Source: Glomus cerebriforme (Eukaryota; Glomeromycota; Glomeromycetes; Glomerales; Glomeraceae). From it: a stretch of DNA of 38,179 nt. The notes below the pieces were generated by a model. That model ran no database searches. It had not been told where the DNA came from and saw only the letters and a list, made by a program, of their open reading frames with translations. The stretch spans positions 33,054-71,232 of the forward strand of contig QKYT01000596.1 of the NCBI GenBank assembly GCA_003550305.1. Reading direction: 5' to 3'. Positions 19,610-30,620 of this stretch are shown here, piece by piece (within the stretch, counting starts at the first letter, position 1; every line of letters starts with the position of its first letter). Position numbers and translations under genes: made by a program.

Positions 19610-22309
19610 AGATTTTAATATAGAAAATGTATCCAATCAACTTCATAATTATATTATTATATCAACATTGCAGAAAAGAAGGAAGACTAAATGAATCAAG
19701 CTCTATTAGAATGACTCAATGAAGTTAAGAAAAAACTTCCAAAAAATGTGAATATGAAAAAAATATTTTTTCTTTTACCAAGTTTTAAATTTTATATTGA
19801 TCTCAGAGTCAGAGTCACGTATGATCATAAAATCTGTAGTAATCCTAATACTAAAATGTAGATTGATGATACTGATCTCACAGACCATAGCAATATCTAC
19901 CATACAATATAAAGTTTAAAAATGAAATAAATAATAAATTTAAAAATATTTATACTTTGGCAAATCCACCTTCACAATTTGTTTTATATCCCTAAATCTA
20001 TCAAATGGAACCCATTCGAAAAAATAATGGATAATAATATGCATGACCATTAACATTTATCCCTGATGAATTCATCAATATCATAATTTTCACTGGTTCA
20101 TCCTTCTACAGTATTATGTGACGAGGAACACATTCTTTACACATGATTTCTCATTTTTGACATAACAATTTTCATGATTAATGAGATTAATGATCAATTT
20201 ATTAAAATCAGATTCAACTTTTAGTTTTATTATTATTTAAACTTATTTTTATTTTTTTATTCGAAAATCGAAAATTTGAATTTATTTAATAAGGAATTGA
20301 ATATTATGGGAATTTCAGAATATTTCAATGACGATAAAAAAAGTGATTGACTATCAGATGACAATGACAGAATTTTGTACTACATGTACAGTAAACTTAA
20401 CCACATGATTAGTTAAAAATAATAAACGAATTTATTTATATATTAATTTATAATTTTATTTTTTTGAATTTTCTCATACATAAAGACATATTCCGGGATT
20501 ATTATTTTATAAATTTTAGACCAAATGTGTTAAACTCACGATTAGTTAACACAATAATATAGGCAAATTTATGAAAAATGAAACAATATCCACAGATTAA
20601 AGATTATTAACATTTCATTTATGCCAAGTTTATTAAATAAATTTCAATTTATTTATTACTTAAGATATAATTGAAAATAGAAGATAGACTAATTTAAAGA
20701 ACTGTACATTTACAGTCTAAAATTTTTTCTTTTATAATATACTTTCGATGAATTTAATATAACAAAAAAAAAAATTTTTAATTGACGGTTATAAAAACTA
20801 GATCTAATGAGTAGTACTTTTCAAATTTATTTCTTAAAACATCTGTAATATCTGAATTTTGAAATAGAACAAGTTAACTATAACCCAAAGAAATCTTAGG
20901 TATTTTGAATAAAGAGAAATTAATTCATCGAGTTTTTGATGAAAATTTTTAAGATTTATTAAAATTTATATTATCGTTATCAAATATTCTTTAGAATATT
21001 AATTAATATAAATTTTATCGTACTACTACGATAACCGAATAGAAAGGCAACCATAATTTAATTTTTATTTTGGATAATAAAATTTTTTCATTAAGTGTAT
21101 ATTTCTTTATATTAATAAAAATGTAAAATAAAGAAAATTCATATTTTTTTCCAAAAGCCTAACGCTAAATAACAATGAGAGCACAGTCAAATCATTGAAT
21201 CATCAAATATAAAACTATCAAACGTTTAGGTTTGATATCCAAATCTTCTCATTGTATAGTAGTATTATTGAACTATTTAAATACTTGATTGGCCCAGAAG
21301 TAGAATGACCGATACCAATATGCAAATCACTCAAAATTTTCCTAATTTTTGAGTAGTATTTTTATACTATTATAGGACAATAATTAAATTTTCCGAATGA
21401 TATCATAAGCAGGACCCTGAAATATACATACAAACAGCCAATGTAACATTTTTTCAGGGCCGGAATTATGATAACATTAGTCAGTTACTAAACAAAGTAA
21501 TTAAAGTCTGACCAACATTATTAAAAATTGTCTAAAAAAGGAAAGATTTACGATTATTTTGGCACCTACATTTTACCTTTTTCAGTATTATTCGGCGGGT
21601 CCTTCATAAGCTATCTATATTTCGCGTTCTGAATTACTAACCAATTTGGTGCTTTACTGTACGTGTTCAGACCTGTGTTGTAAATGAAAATATCATAACA
21701 ATATTAATAAATTTCATCCTTTACATGAGAAATTTTCTATCAGGCTTAGAATAAAACAGCAAAAAAGACAAGTATTAAAAACATACTTTTTAGTTAATTC
21801 AGAAACATAGACCAATTATTGACTGTCCGACATGTGCACAAGTATGATTAAGGATTTAGAAAAATCTTTCACAGCCATAAGTTAATTGATCATAATATGT
21901 TTAATCTCACAGCAGAGCCATGATAATGCATAATATCCAATATTATATGATTATATAAATAACATTAGTAAACAATGATGAATTTGTACGCATTGTTATG
22001 GTACAAATATATTGTCTCACGTATTCATATGATTATATAAAATCTTTTTTTATTGAATTCTATTGAATCACATGTTAAATAAGCCATAAATTTATGTGAT
22101 GGTTAGATTTTTTTTTTTTTGTAATTATTAGCATTCTTCATTTATATTAAATTTATATGGCAAAGCCTTTTCACTATTACAGTTCCACAAATGAATTTTT
22201 GATTATCATTTTATCAAGTACAAAGCCTCATCATAATTTTAATTTTGACAAAGCCACAATGATAATTATATTTTTACATCTTTTATTCTCCTCATTCTTA
22301 TTTCTTTAA
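19610..22309. other. AT-rich intergenic DNA
   Basis: No gene assigned. A plus-strand stretch near 19735-19905 reads without many stops (KKLPKNVNMKKIFFLLP) but is unfamiliar. Around 21401-21615 two GGACCC-centred ends (gatatcataagcaggaccc and the complement of gggtccttcataagctatc) form a weak inverted pair, 15 of 19 matching, possibly a worn MITE. No RNA gene seen. Confidence 0.35.
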
Positions 22310-22516
22310 ACTAAAATCATTTTTATCCATTTTACGAACTGTGTGATTACTACTGTGAGAAGAACCAATCACGTTGCTATTGCCCCTTTGATTTTGTCAA
22401 AGGTAACTCCCCAAGAGCGAAAGACTCTTACAAGATTATTTGCCCGTTTTGGCAGCTATACTGGTGTCAAAGTCCGTATTATTAAAAAATTGAACAAAGA
22501 AAAATATATGGCTTGA
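22310..22516 (+). pseudogene. RRM-like coding fragment
   Basis: An open frame without ATG reads HVAIAPLILSKVTPQE, then LTRLFARFGSYTGVKVRI and NKEKYMA-stop. The order hydrophobic strand, helix, L-F-x-R-F-G, V-K-V-R-I, and a final Y-M-A resembles the RNA-recognition motif of RNA-binding proteins, which would normally continue with F-V-x-F; here a TGA stands in that place. The base composition is richer in G+C than its surroundings, which supports past coding. It may be an exon of a lost gene or a retropseudogene piece. Confidence 0.33.
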
Positions 22517-22834
22517 ATGAGGATGACTGTTAATTTTTATCGTTTTTAATTGATATATTATTAAAATGTTCTTATACTTCTTAATACGCTTCTTTCCATT
22601 ATCCCAAAATCATATATAAAAATGAACAATTTTTCAATATGCTGTAACTGACTTTATTAATACAAACATTACATATATTTATAAATATGAAAATTATAGT
22701 TTGTCATTTTAAATCTATTTTCCTATAATTTACAATTTATTAAAATAGAAGTTTTATAAATTATAGTGGCACCAACATCATCATTATCATTTGCTGATTA
22801 ATTGTAATCTAGATATAATGGTTGGATCAAAAAA

Positions 22835-23118
22835 AAGTGGGCTGGATGCTATAATAAAGGAATGTTTATGGCAGATATGACAACAGCACAACATGAAAAA
22901 AAATGCAATAATTTAATGAAAGGATATATGGATGCATCTACTTTCTTATCATCTTTTCTTTCAGCTTTCATATCTGCATTGGAAGTACAAAAAGAATCTG
23001 TTGAATTTTAAAGCCTCTATGGCCTCAGTTTCTAGTCAATCATGTATATATAGGTTCAGGTTCTTTGCAATGGTTAAAGTTGATCAAATTCTGTTTATAA
23101 ATAGGCTAAGCACTTAGT
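22835..23118 (+). pseudogene. MULE (FAR1-like) transposase relic
   Basis: Codons 22835-23011 are clean and read KWAGCYNKGMFMADMTTAQ, then CNNLMKGYMDASTFLSSFL, then SALEVQKESVEF-stop. This is the end of the MULE transposase core and the following helical region of FAR1/FHY3-related elements (W-x-x-x-Y-x-x-x-x-F-M-A-D-M-T-T-x-Q, N-N-L-M-K-x-Y-M-D-A). After the stop, a shifted frame continues with SSQS-x-I-Y. The catalytic aspartates would lie further upstream and are absent. The fragment cannot be active, but it shows Mutator-like elements lived in this genome, relevant to the 9-bp-TSD element at 6403-8135. Confidence 0.6.
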
Positions 23119-24234
23119 TCTACAATTTTGCAAGTATGAAATAATGTCAACTACCACTATAACATCGTAGCTGGCAGTTGCTACAGAAACAGTTGAATAG
23201 ACAAATTTATGAACAACAATTCTTTAATAATTATTATTGTTAATGAGAATAACTTATCTCAAATCAAGGCTTTCTATTGATTAATCCAAAAACTTCAACT
23301 AGTAAAAAGTTATTTTTGACTCAATAATAATAACAAAACTGTCAAAACATCCTATTTTTCTCTAGAAACATGCCTAAACATAGTCATAAATATGTTTTGA
23401 AATAATGATATCTGAATTTCCTATTAAGATTGTAGAAGCTGATTGAAAATACAACCTCTGCAAAACTATCAATATTCGAAGAGCAAAAAGAAAAAAAAGA
23501 AGTAATTGGTTTTCAGAGCGAACTAAATTTTCCTGAAATCATTTCAGAGGTAGACCTCTTAAAGCTTGATGATGAGTTTGATACTATTAAAGAAGAGACT
23601 ATAAAAACGTTAGTTACCCATTTAACAAAAGTTTATAATAAGCTTCTTCATATGTGTTAACTTTTTTTATTAATGATACTAAAAGCATAAACACTTATGA
23701 AAATTTTATAGGAGTTTTATTTCTAGAGAATGTTTTAAAACAGCATGCCTTTCTCATAAAAACCAATTAAAGTAAAAGTTTCTCAGGAAATAAAGAATTT
23801 TATAAATCTGATAATATAAGTTAGAAAAAACTTATAGTAACAACATTGCTTTCAATATTATTCATTATTCTTCAGCAAACTTAAATAATATCGAAAGATG
23901 TTATGATGAAGAATCATGTCAGCCATCTAAATATAGGAATAATTCTGAAGGTCCAACTAAATATCCTGCATATTTTGAAAATTGATCACAAATAATTGAT
24001 TTACTACCAAAAGAAATATATATGTACAACTTGTTAAAAAGATAGAAAGGTATAAAACTAATACCAAGGTAATTTATTACTGTATCAAAAATTAGATGAG
24101 AATACAAAACAATTAAAAATAATTCTATTACATAGTAAAAAAAAATATACCAACTCACAAAATCACCTTTACATAACCATAAAAGCTGTGAAAATTAATT
24201 TTTCTCTAACTCTAATAGACCTATTAAAGTAGTA
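23119..24234. other. Relic-rich stretch, no assigned gene
   Basis: An open frame without ATG at 23436-23660 encodes an acidic, helical-looking 74-residue piece (IFEEQKEKKEV, EVDLLKLDDEFDTIKEET). It could be part of the MULE or Gypsy remains on either side. Other short open pieces (near 23880-23985, ESCQPSKYRNNSEGPTKYPA) stay unassigned. Confidence 0.3.
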
Positions 24235-24374
24235 AAGAAAAGCGAAGTAGAAGATGTTCTATACCATAACTATTCAGATCTTCTTGCTGGATACTTCTTG
24301 ATAGGCAAAACATATAGGAGAATAAAGATTCGTTATTATTGGCCACAAATGTTCAACGATGTTAATTTTATATA
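24235..24374 (+). pseudogene. Ty3/Gypsy integrase zinc-finger (H2C2) relic
   Basis: A clean stretch reads EVEDVLYHNYSDLLAGYF, KTYRRIKIRYYWPQMFNDVN and then two stops. This is the region before the integrase core of Gypsy retrotransposons: V-L-Y-x-H-x-D-x-L-A-G-H-F-G-x-x-K-T-x-x-R-I-x-x-R-Y-Y-W-P-x-M-x-x-D-I. The second zinc-binding His has become Tyr (AGYF) and the C-x2-C half is lost after the stops. No LTRs or reverse transcriptase were recognised near it. It is a dead fragment. Confidence 0.6.
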
Positions 24375-25170
24375 ATAAATAGTATTAGAAGCATTTCAAC
24401 TAAGCTTTTAAGATGAAATTATGCCCTCATAACAGATGAAATGGTTATTTAAATATATATTCAAATACTTTAGATACCTTAAAAATTGGAATAAAAAAAT
24501 CGTTTGTTAAGAAAAAATATGAAAAAAAAGTGGATAAAAGAAATACTAGAAGTACATGAAATAACAGTCAGAGGTATCAATGAAGCTATAGCAAAATCTA
24601 TAGAATAACATCAAATGCATTAAACGATTAAATTTCGCAGTTATTCAATTTTTTCAACAAGTGGTTATATTCACCATGATCCTATTTGCTGATCACCTAG
24701 TTGGAGCTTTAATTGTAATATAATGTGTGCTGTAATTTACACATGCAACAACAATCAATAACAAAAAAAGCAAAAATAATAAAATAAATTGATATAGAAA
24801 GAACCTATAATATATGCTACATTATTGACTATTTATTACATACAGTATATGATATATAGAATATTGGCAGAAATTAGTCAAAGTATTGATGATTTTAAAT
24901 TAAATTATAAGAATCAATATATAAGATTCCTGAAAAAAAATCAAAACTATTACATTTCAACTAAGGATATTAGATTATAAAAGATAATAGTAAAATGGGT
25001 AATAGTAAAATGATTGATAACCCTAAAATAATGGACAAAGAATTATAAATGTGAAACAGTAAAAGAATTCAATTTGGAAAGAAATAGGAATATAAATAAA
25101 GATTATAAATGAAAAGAAAAGAAATTTATGATAAGAATGATGAAGCTAGCAAATATTTTATTACAATGCT
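24375..25170. other. AT-rich stretch, no feature recognised
   Basis: It contains many stops in all frames. No integrase core or LTR could be tied to the preceding Gypsy relic. Confidence 0.4.
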
Positions 25171-25494
25171 GAAGTTCACATATATGAGCATAATAAGAAG
25201 GCTTTGGATGATATGCTATGGCGAATTGCCTGATCAAAGACTGTAAAAAAGGAAAATAAACATGTAATTTCTTATTGACATGCAATAAAAACCCTTAATG
25301 AATACTTCAAAGACTTTATTAAATATCTTACAATATATTAAATTCAAAAATTTATTAAAAAATCAATTTACCTATTTCAAAGAGAATTTTGAGAAGAAAC
25401 AGAAGAATATTTGTTTAAGAATCATGAAGATTATATGAACGATTTTACAAGAAAATTTATTATTATACCTGGTGCAAATATTTCTAAAGAATAA
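25171..25494 (+). pseudogene. Unassigned coding relic
   Basis: One frame stays readable over about 320 bp with only five isolated stops (HIYEHNKKALDDMLWRIA, HAIKTLNEYFKDFIKYL, EETEEYLFKNHEDYMNDFT). This suggests a decayed helical protein or gag-like region. It precedes the Helitron relic but runs in its own frame. I do not recognise the family. Confidence 0.28.
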
Positions 25495-25550
25495 TCTATC
25501 TTAAATTTAATATTCAAAAAGTTATTTTTTATATTTTGCTGTGTTTACAG

Positions 25551-25746
25551 AATATGCTAGATGAATGCAATCCATATATCAAAGTTTTCATCAAGCAAGA
25601 GATGTTATATTGTTAAATACAACTTCTGGAATTTCAAAATTAATTCATAGTGATAGAACACATGATCCACATTGTATGCTCCTATCTCTTCTGATGTTGC
25701 TACAATTATGATTGGTAATGGCTATAATGTAATTCTGTCCAAATAA
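25551..25746 (+). pseudogene. Helitron (Helitron-like N domain) relic
   Basis: Three frames read in succession give a familiar order: MLDECNPYIKVF in the first, FHQARDVILLN and LIHSDRTHDP in the second, APISSDVATIMIGNG in the third. This is the N-terminal part of the large Helitron protein: C-N-P-Y/F, a Q-A-R-D helix, R-T-x-D-P-R, then N-x-P-T-S-x-D-V-A-x-I. At least two 1-2 bp indels separate the pieces and a TAA ends the last. No Rep motif, helicase, or Helitron 3' hairpin/CTRR end was found, so this is a small dead fragment. Confidence 0.55.
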
Positions 25747-26029
25747 TTAAATAATTTATAATTCTTAATTTATTTAAAATATTTCTTTGGAAATTTAAAA
25801 TAAATCTAGTTTATTTATTCAATAATCTCTTTTTCCTATCTCAAAAAATTTCATATAATTATCTTCAAAAATGGTTAGAACTAAAAGGAACCAAAACATC
25901 ATGCAGAAAAGAAATTTTATCTGATGATTGATATACAAATTTTGCTATATTAATCAAAAACTTGGTAGCAATTATTAAAGAATTTTTAACTAAAACTCTA
26001 AACTATTTTGTTTACCAACAAAATGGACT

Positions 26030-26380
26030 CAGGAATAGACCAAGGTGAAGTCATCTCTCCTCTGCTTTGGAGAATCTTTTACAACCCCTTATTATGTAAG
26101 GACCAACAAACAGCGAACAAAGATTTCTCTTTGAATGTTGCTTCTTCTACACCATGTAGTTGATTGTTCCAGGATAACCCCCTTCCTATTCGAACTGCAG
26201 TCACAGATTTCGCAGATGACACCTCACCAAATACCTAAACCTAAACAATGGGAATGCACAATAAATCAAAATATGAAAAATGTCAAAAATAAAGTTGGCA
26301 GCAGTGAAATAAATTCTTTTTTTTGGGATAATGGATGGATATTCAAGAAAGACAATAGTTGGCGTATTTGTAACTTCTAA
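26030..26380 (+). pseudogene. LINE reverse-transcriptase relic
   Basis: Codons from about 26032 read GIDQGEVISPLLWRIFYNPL, the motif-B region of LINE reverse transcriptases; the complete LINE further on has GIDQGEVISPLLW at 33851-33889. About 150 bp later RTAVTDFADDTSP (26191-26229) is the catalytic motif C, here F-A-D-D. A shift and stops separate the two, and later sequence is not assigned. The flanking residues differ from the 30.5-kb LINE, so this comes from a different LINE subfamily. Confidence 0.6.
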
Positions 26381-26576
26381 TAAACACCATTATTTTACTT
26401 TTGCTATTGATGCTGTTCAAGTCACTATAAATTACAGTTATAAATTAATACTAGTTATATAATGAAGATTCTTTTGTAATTAAGAAAATTGAAGAATCAA
26501 GAGTTGAAATAGAAATTTAAAGATCAAGATAAAAAAAAGGAGGTTATTGATACTGCACTGATGGGCATCATCACAT

Positions 26577-26705
26577 ATGAACTCTCAGTCATACACTGCA
26601 GATGAGCTCCAACAACAATTAATTGAAGTAGCAGCTCCACCACATATCAACTCCCTGCAGATGCTAACCGTCTTCGTCGCTCATATACGTGCATTAGATC
26701 AATGA
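26577..26705 (+). other. 42-codon open frame, unassigned
   Basis: It starts ATG and reads ADELQQQLIEVAAPPHINSL up to LDQ-stop. Base use (C and G richer) differs sharply from its AT-rich surroundings, which hints at past coding, perhaps the tail of the preceding LINE relic. No domain recognised. Confidence 0.25.
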
Positions 26706-27164
26706 AAAATGGGAATTGAAACATTTTGGAGAAAATTTAATGTTGAAATTAATATATTTTTATACCACATAGAAATCTGCGCAATTCTAAAGGCATAATA
26801 ACCTTGAAATATGAAGGTTTGAGCATTTGACCTGGTAATTTTTCAGTACCATATATTCTGGAAAACGTAGATGTATTGTGCCTCATATATATAATAGAAA
26901 ACAATTATAATTAAAACTTTTAGTGAGATATAGAAGTTTTTGAGATAGCTAAATCCAGAACCAAAAAAAAAGTATTATTAATGTATATCAAGAAGAAAAT
27001 TTATTCAAAAAAATTAAAATTACATATATTCTTAAAGTATCTTAATATATTAGCCTCAAAAATATAAATAAAATTAATAATAAAGAAAATTATGTAAATT
27101 AAATCATTACTCTTATTTTTAAGTGTGGCAAAATTTAAATTGTGTTAAGCAATCATCCTTGGAT

Positions 27165-27572
27165 AATTTAGAAAAGAACGACATCTAAAAAGAAAGAAAA
27201 CAGTAAAAGAACCTGCTGGATATAAGTATGAAGAAGAAGAAAGGTGGCCAAAAAGAAATAAAACAATTAAAGAACCTGGATATAAGTACTGTAATAAGAA
27301 TTTATTATTTCAATTTCAATCTTTGATATTAATATGAATTAATAATTTTGTTCAGCAAAAGTAAAACAAGGTTCTTTTACTTGGTGAGCGCCTTGTCAAC
27401 TGTTTGGAATAAAACTAACAAAAAAGTTGATATATGTCAGTTTGAACATAATAGAGTAATGTTGTCATATTTAAAGAATGAAGGGCGTTTGTATTTTAAT
27501 TTGTCTGATCAAGAATCATTTCCAAACATTGGGGTAAGGGATATTAAAAACAACTGTAATAAATTTGTTTGA
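27165..27572 (+). pseudogene. Unassigned fragment with duplicated lysine-rich motif
   Basis: An upstream frame (about 27173-27340) carries a duplicated peptide: RKKTVKEPAGYKY, then EEEERWPKRNKTIKEPGYKY. A second open frame, 27348-27572, reads STVWNKTNKKVDICQFEH, then LSYLKNEGRLYFNL and ends NNCNKFV-stop. A GTAATA donor at 27291 and a TTCAG acceptor at 27356 could join them, but the join then meets a TGA, so the unit looks broken or is more complex. I do not recognise either part; the C-terminal piece has an even, protein-like composition. Confidence 0.3.
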
Positions 27573-28235
27573 TGTTAACTGTTAAATTTAATTTATTAAA
27601 TAAAATTTTGATTATTTAATCTGTGTCTTGATGGCTTGGTTTACACAAGTTATATTATGAATTATGTACATATATATATTAAAATTGTTTTTTTTTTGTA
27701 ATAAAGCATATAGAATATAAATATATACAGTATAATTTTAATTTGTCATGTTTTCATATAGTTTTCATTGAAATGAGTATGCAAATTTTCAACATGTTTT
27801 CAATATGTAAATATACAGTTTTCGTTTTAAACAAACGTGCAAAATTCATTATGTAATATAGTTTGTGTTAAATGAACATGCAACTTTCATTATGTTTTTG
27901 TTTTATAACGTACAGTTTTTAAAATATGGATGGTTTCATTTTCTGGCACCTTTTCTGCACGTTATTTGCACAGGTTAATATACAGAATAGTGAACGTTTT
28001 CTGTATAAAATCTATATGGATTTTTTTCATAAGGCTTTCGTTATAACTTGATAGGGATCAATAATATAAATTTAATATTTTGTAAAATGCTAATAAATTG
28101 TACAAAAAAAAATGCAATTCAGAACTCTATCTCATATGTATAATATTGGTTATTTTTTTACTTCAAATTCCCATTTATTTAACAATTGATTGTTGAGTTT
28201 ATTTATCACCATTTTAATCTATAATTATAATAATA
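27573..28235. other. Intergenic DNA with degenerate repeats
   Basis: Between about 27761 and 27920 a 40-60 bp motif (gttttcatt-aaatga-catgcaaa-ttca-atg) occurs about three times in tandem with many changes. Nothing else recognised. Confidence 0.35.
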
Positions 28236-29789
28236 TCAATATTCCCTTTTTATGATTTGAAATATTTCATAATCTTCTATTGAAAATTTTTCTTCAGTAT
28301 TTCTTATCGTTTTTCGTAATCCAATTGTTCACAAAAATTACAATCGTATTCTAAATTATTATCATCATCTACAGCTATAGATATATAAAGATCACTATCA
28401 CTAAATGTGGGTCCACATTCAATATGATAAAATAACGCAGAATTAATAATTTTTACAGGACTAAATATTAGATTTTTAAATTTATCCTTACTCTTAAAAG
28501 AAAATATAAAACTATCTTTTGTTACGCCATATTCATCATGTTCAATATCATGTGGACTCTTCCATATTAAAGGATTATATCCTCCAACAATTTCTTCTGT
28601 TCCTTTTATTTTAATGAATGTAACAGTAAGGGGTATATTATCACATAATTCATGAAACTTTTTAGGAGTGAATCCATCTCTGCTTCCTCTAAATAATAAG
28701 TTAAATTCATATGGAAAATACAATTCTCTTGCATAAGCAAATTTGTTTTTAGTATCAAGTTTATCAATCCATCTTGAAATTATAGAAACAATATTTAAAT
28801 TAACAATATTTGAATCAATAATTCCATCAATATTTCTATATCTAGGGAGTAAAATATTATTATTTGGTTCTATATCAGAATTCAAATAAGATCCTAATAA
28901 TTCTTCATAAAGTTGATGATTCAGTAGTTTTTTATATGGATGAACTTTTTGAAAGAAATCATCAGATGAAAGACTAAAAAATCTAACTAAAGGTAAACAA
29001 TGTTGTAAAGTAGTTTCCATTGTTTTAAAATCATCATCTGTCCAAGTATCAGAATCTAGAATGAGAGTTGGATTTTGTGAAAGACCCCACGCACTTTAAT
29101 ACATGATCCCAAATTTCAATTTCTTTCATTTGTAAATCATCCCTTTTAATAAGCAAAACCAAAGATTTTTCAGATAACGAAGTAAAATCAAAAGATTTAA
29201 ATATTTTTTCTGGAGATTTAGCCATGAAATCTGTACAAAATTTTTGAAGTTCCAAAAAAGAATTAGATTGAAAACTTGTTTCATAAATAAGTCCAAAATG
29301 TTGTTCCATCCACTCAAATTTATTTTCAATTAAATACTTTTGTAAATAATCAACTAATTCTTGAAGGTGAAGTTGATCTGCAGCAATTAATACTTTTAAA
29401 ATAGCTAAAGATTCTTGCTCATTTAATGAAATGATACCGCCATAAATATATCTACATTAAAATAATTTTGATAAACATAATTATAAAATATTTGAAATAT
29501 TAGCAAAAAGCTAAAAAATAACTTACTTTAAAATAATATGAAAGATTTCTGATGGGATATTTGATAACTTAATATGAGTTAAAGTATTATCATTATTATC
29601 ATTATTCTTTTTGTTGGAAGCCAAAGTACGTCGTAAAAATGGAGAACGATAACATAGGATGATCATATGAGCACGGAATATTTTTACGTTTGGAACCTCA
29701 CCAACTTCAATAGTAATATCAAAATATTCATCATCATCTAAAATTTCGATATAATTTTGACTTAATCTAGTAAAAAACTGGGTGGACAT
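28236..29789 (-). pseudogene. BTB-BACK-TLDc domain protein, copy C, frameshifted
   Basis: Exon 1 (29789-29527) and the intron (29526-29452, 75 nt, GTAAGT-TAG) are intact and sit exactly as in copies A and B; exon 2 begins at 29451. The BTB domain and first half of BACK are clean. At about 29087-29094 a 4-bp gain relative to copy B (TTAAAGTGCGTGGGG against TTAAAATGGGG) shifts the frame in BACK, leading to a stop at 29049. The rest of BACK and all of TLDc remain open in the new frame (PYKKLL, LLFRGSRDGFTPKKFHELCD, VGGYNPLIW). A second, 1-bp loss in the A-run near 28306 creates a TAA; the ancestral stop would be 28236. Recent inactivation is likely since most of the frame is otherwise intact. 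A truncated BTB-only protein is possible. Confidence 0.85.
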
Positions 29790-29872
29790 TGCTTTTGTTA
29801 AATTTGTAAATATGAAAGTGAATGGGCGAAATAAATATAAAAGTTTTTAAAAATAATTTTGGACGATCGATC

Positions 29873-29889
29873 CCATATTTGTAATTTAA
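29873..29889 (-). promoter_or_regulatory. Conserved upstream block of BTB-TLDc copy C
   Basis: Minus-strand TTAAATTACAAATATGG lies 83 nt before the ATG, the same distance as in copy A. It differs by one base from the copy A block. Confidence 0.4.
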
Positions 29890-30479
29890 TTAAATTTTGT
29901 GATAATTTGTTATCCTTATACCGATTAGCGTGTCAAATTCTTCTCCTCAAGTAAGAGGTGCGTCAAATGCATGGTCAAGTAAGATACGATTCTGAAAGTG
30001 CGACTATATGAATTATGTATAGAAAGGTATCTAAAATTAATTTTTTTTTTTTTTACAAAAGAAGAGGAAATTTATCATGTTTGAAAGAGGAATAACCGCT
30101 CAAAAATGTTATCAACGATTTAAAATAAATTTATTTGTTTGATCGTAATTTTATAATAATCGTGCTATAAAAAAATATTGCTATATCGGATAACCTGTTT
30201 CCATGTTATAAAAAAAAAGTCGATTGGTCTAAGGCTTGTGTAAAAGCTGTTTAATTTATTCGCAACTTTAGATGATTGGATTCTTTACAATTACGAATTA
30301 GAAATACAGTATTTGTAATATTAATTGTTGCATAAAAAAAATTTTTTTATTTTTAATATTCAAATCAAAAGGGTTAAATAGGACTGAAACTTGTCTACTC
30401 AGTCCTATTTCAAGATATATTTGAAAATCGAATATGGTAATTGATTTTTTTTTATGATAAATCAAATCCGCCGATATGA
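29890..30479. other. Intergenic DNA with a perfect hairpin
   Basis: A 12-bp perfect inverted repeat AAATAGGACTGA (30376-30387) and TCAGTCCTATTT (30399-30410) encloses an 11-nt loop, shortly before the LINE starts. No gene recognised in the rest. The end of this stretch (about 30480) is marked by a sudden change to C-rich, T-poor plus strand. Confidence 0.45.
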
Positions 30480-30620
30480 ATAGTTACCAAATCTAACACC
30501 AACAATAACCAAAATCCAAACAAACCCTCTTTCAGACAAAACAGATGGGATACGACTCATCAAACCCAACCAATGTCCTGACCAACTTCATCAATTTCAC
30601 AAACACATATAGATCACTTG

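Noticed and set aside
19735..19905. Plus-strand readable stretch (KKLPKNVNMKKIFF)
   Set aside because: Too short, has stops, and cannot be linked to the pseudogene on the other strand or to a known family.
21401..21615. Weak inverted pair centred on GGACCC/GGGTCC
   Set aside because: Only 15 of 19 bases match and no flanking duplication was seen.
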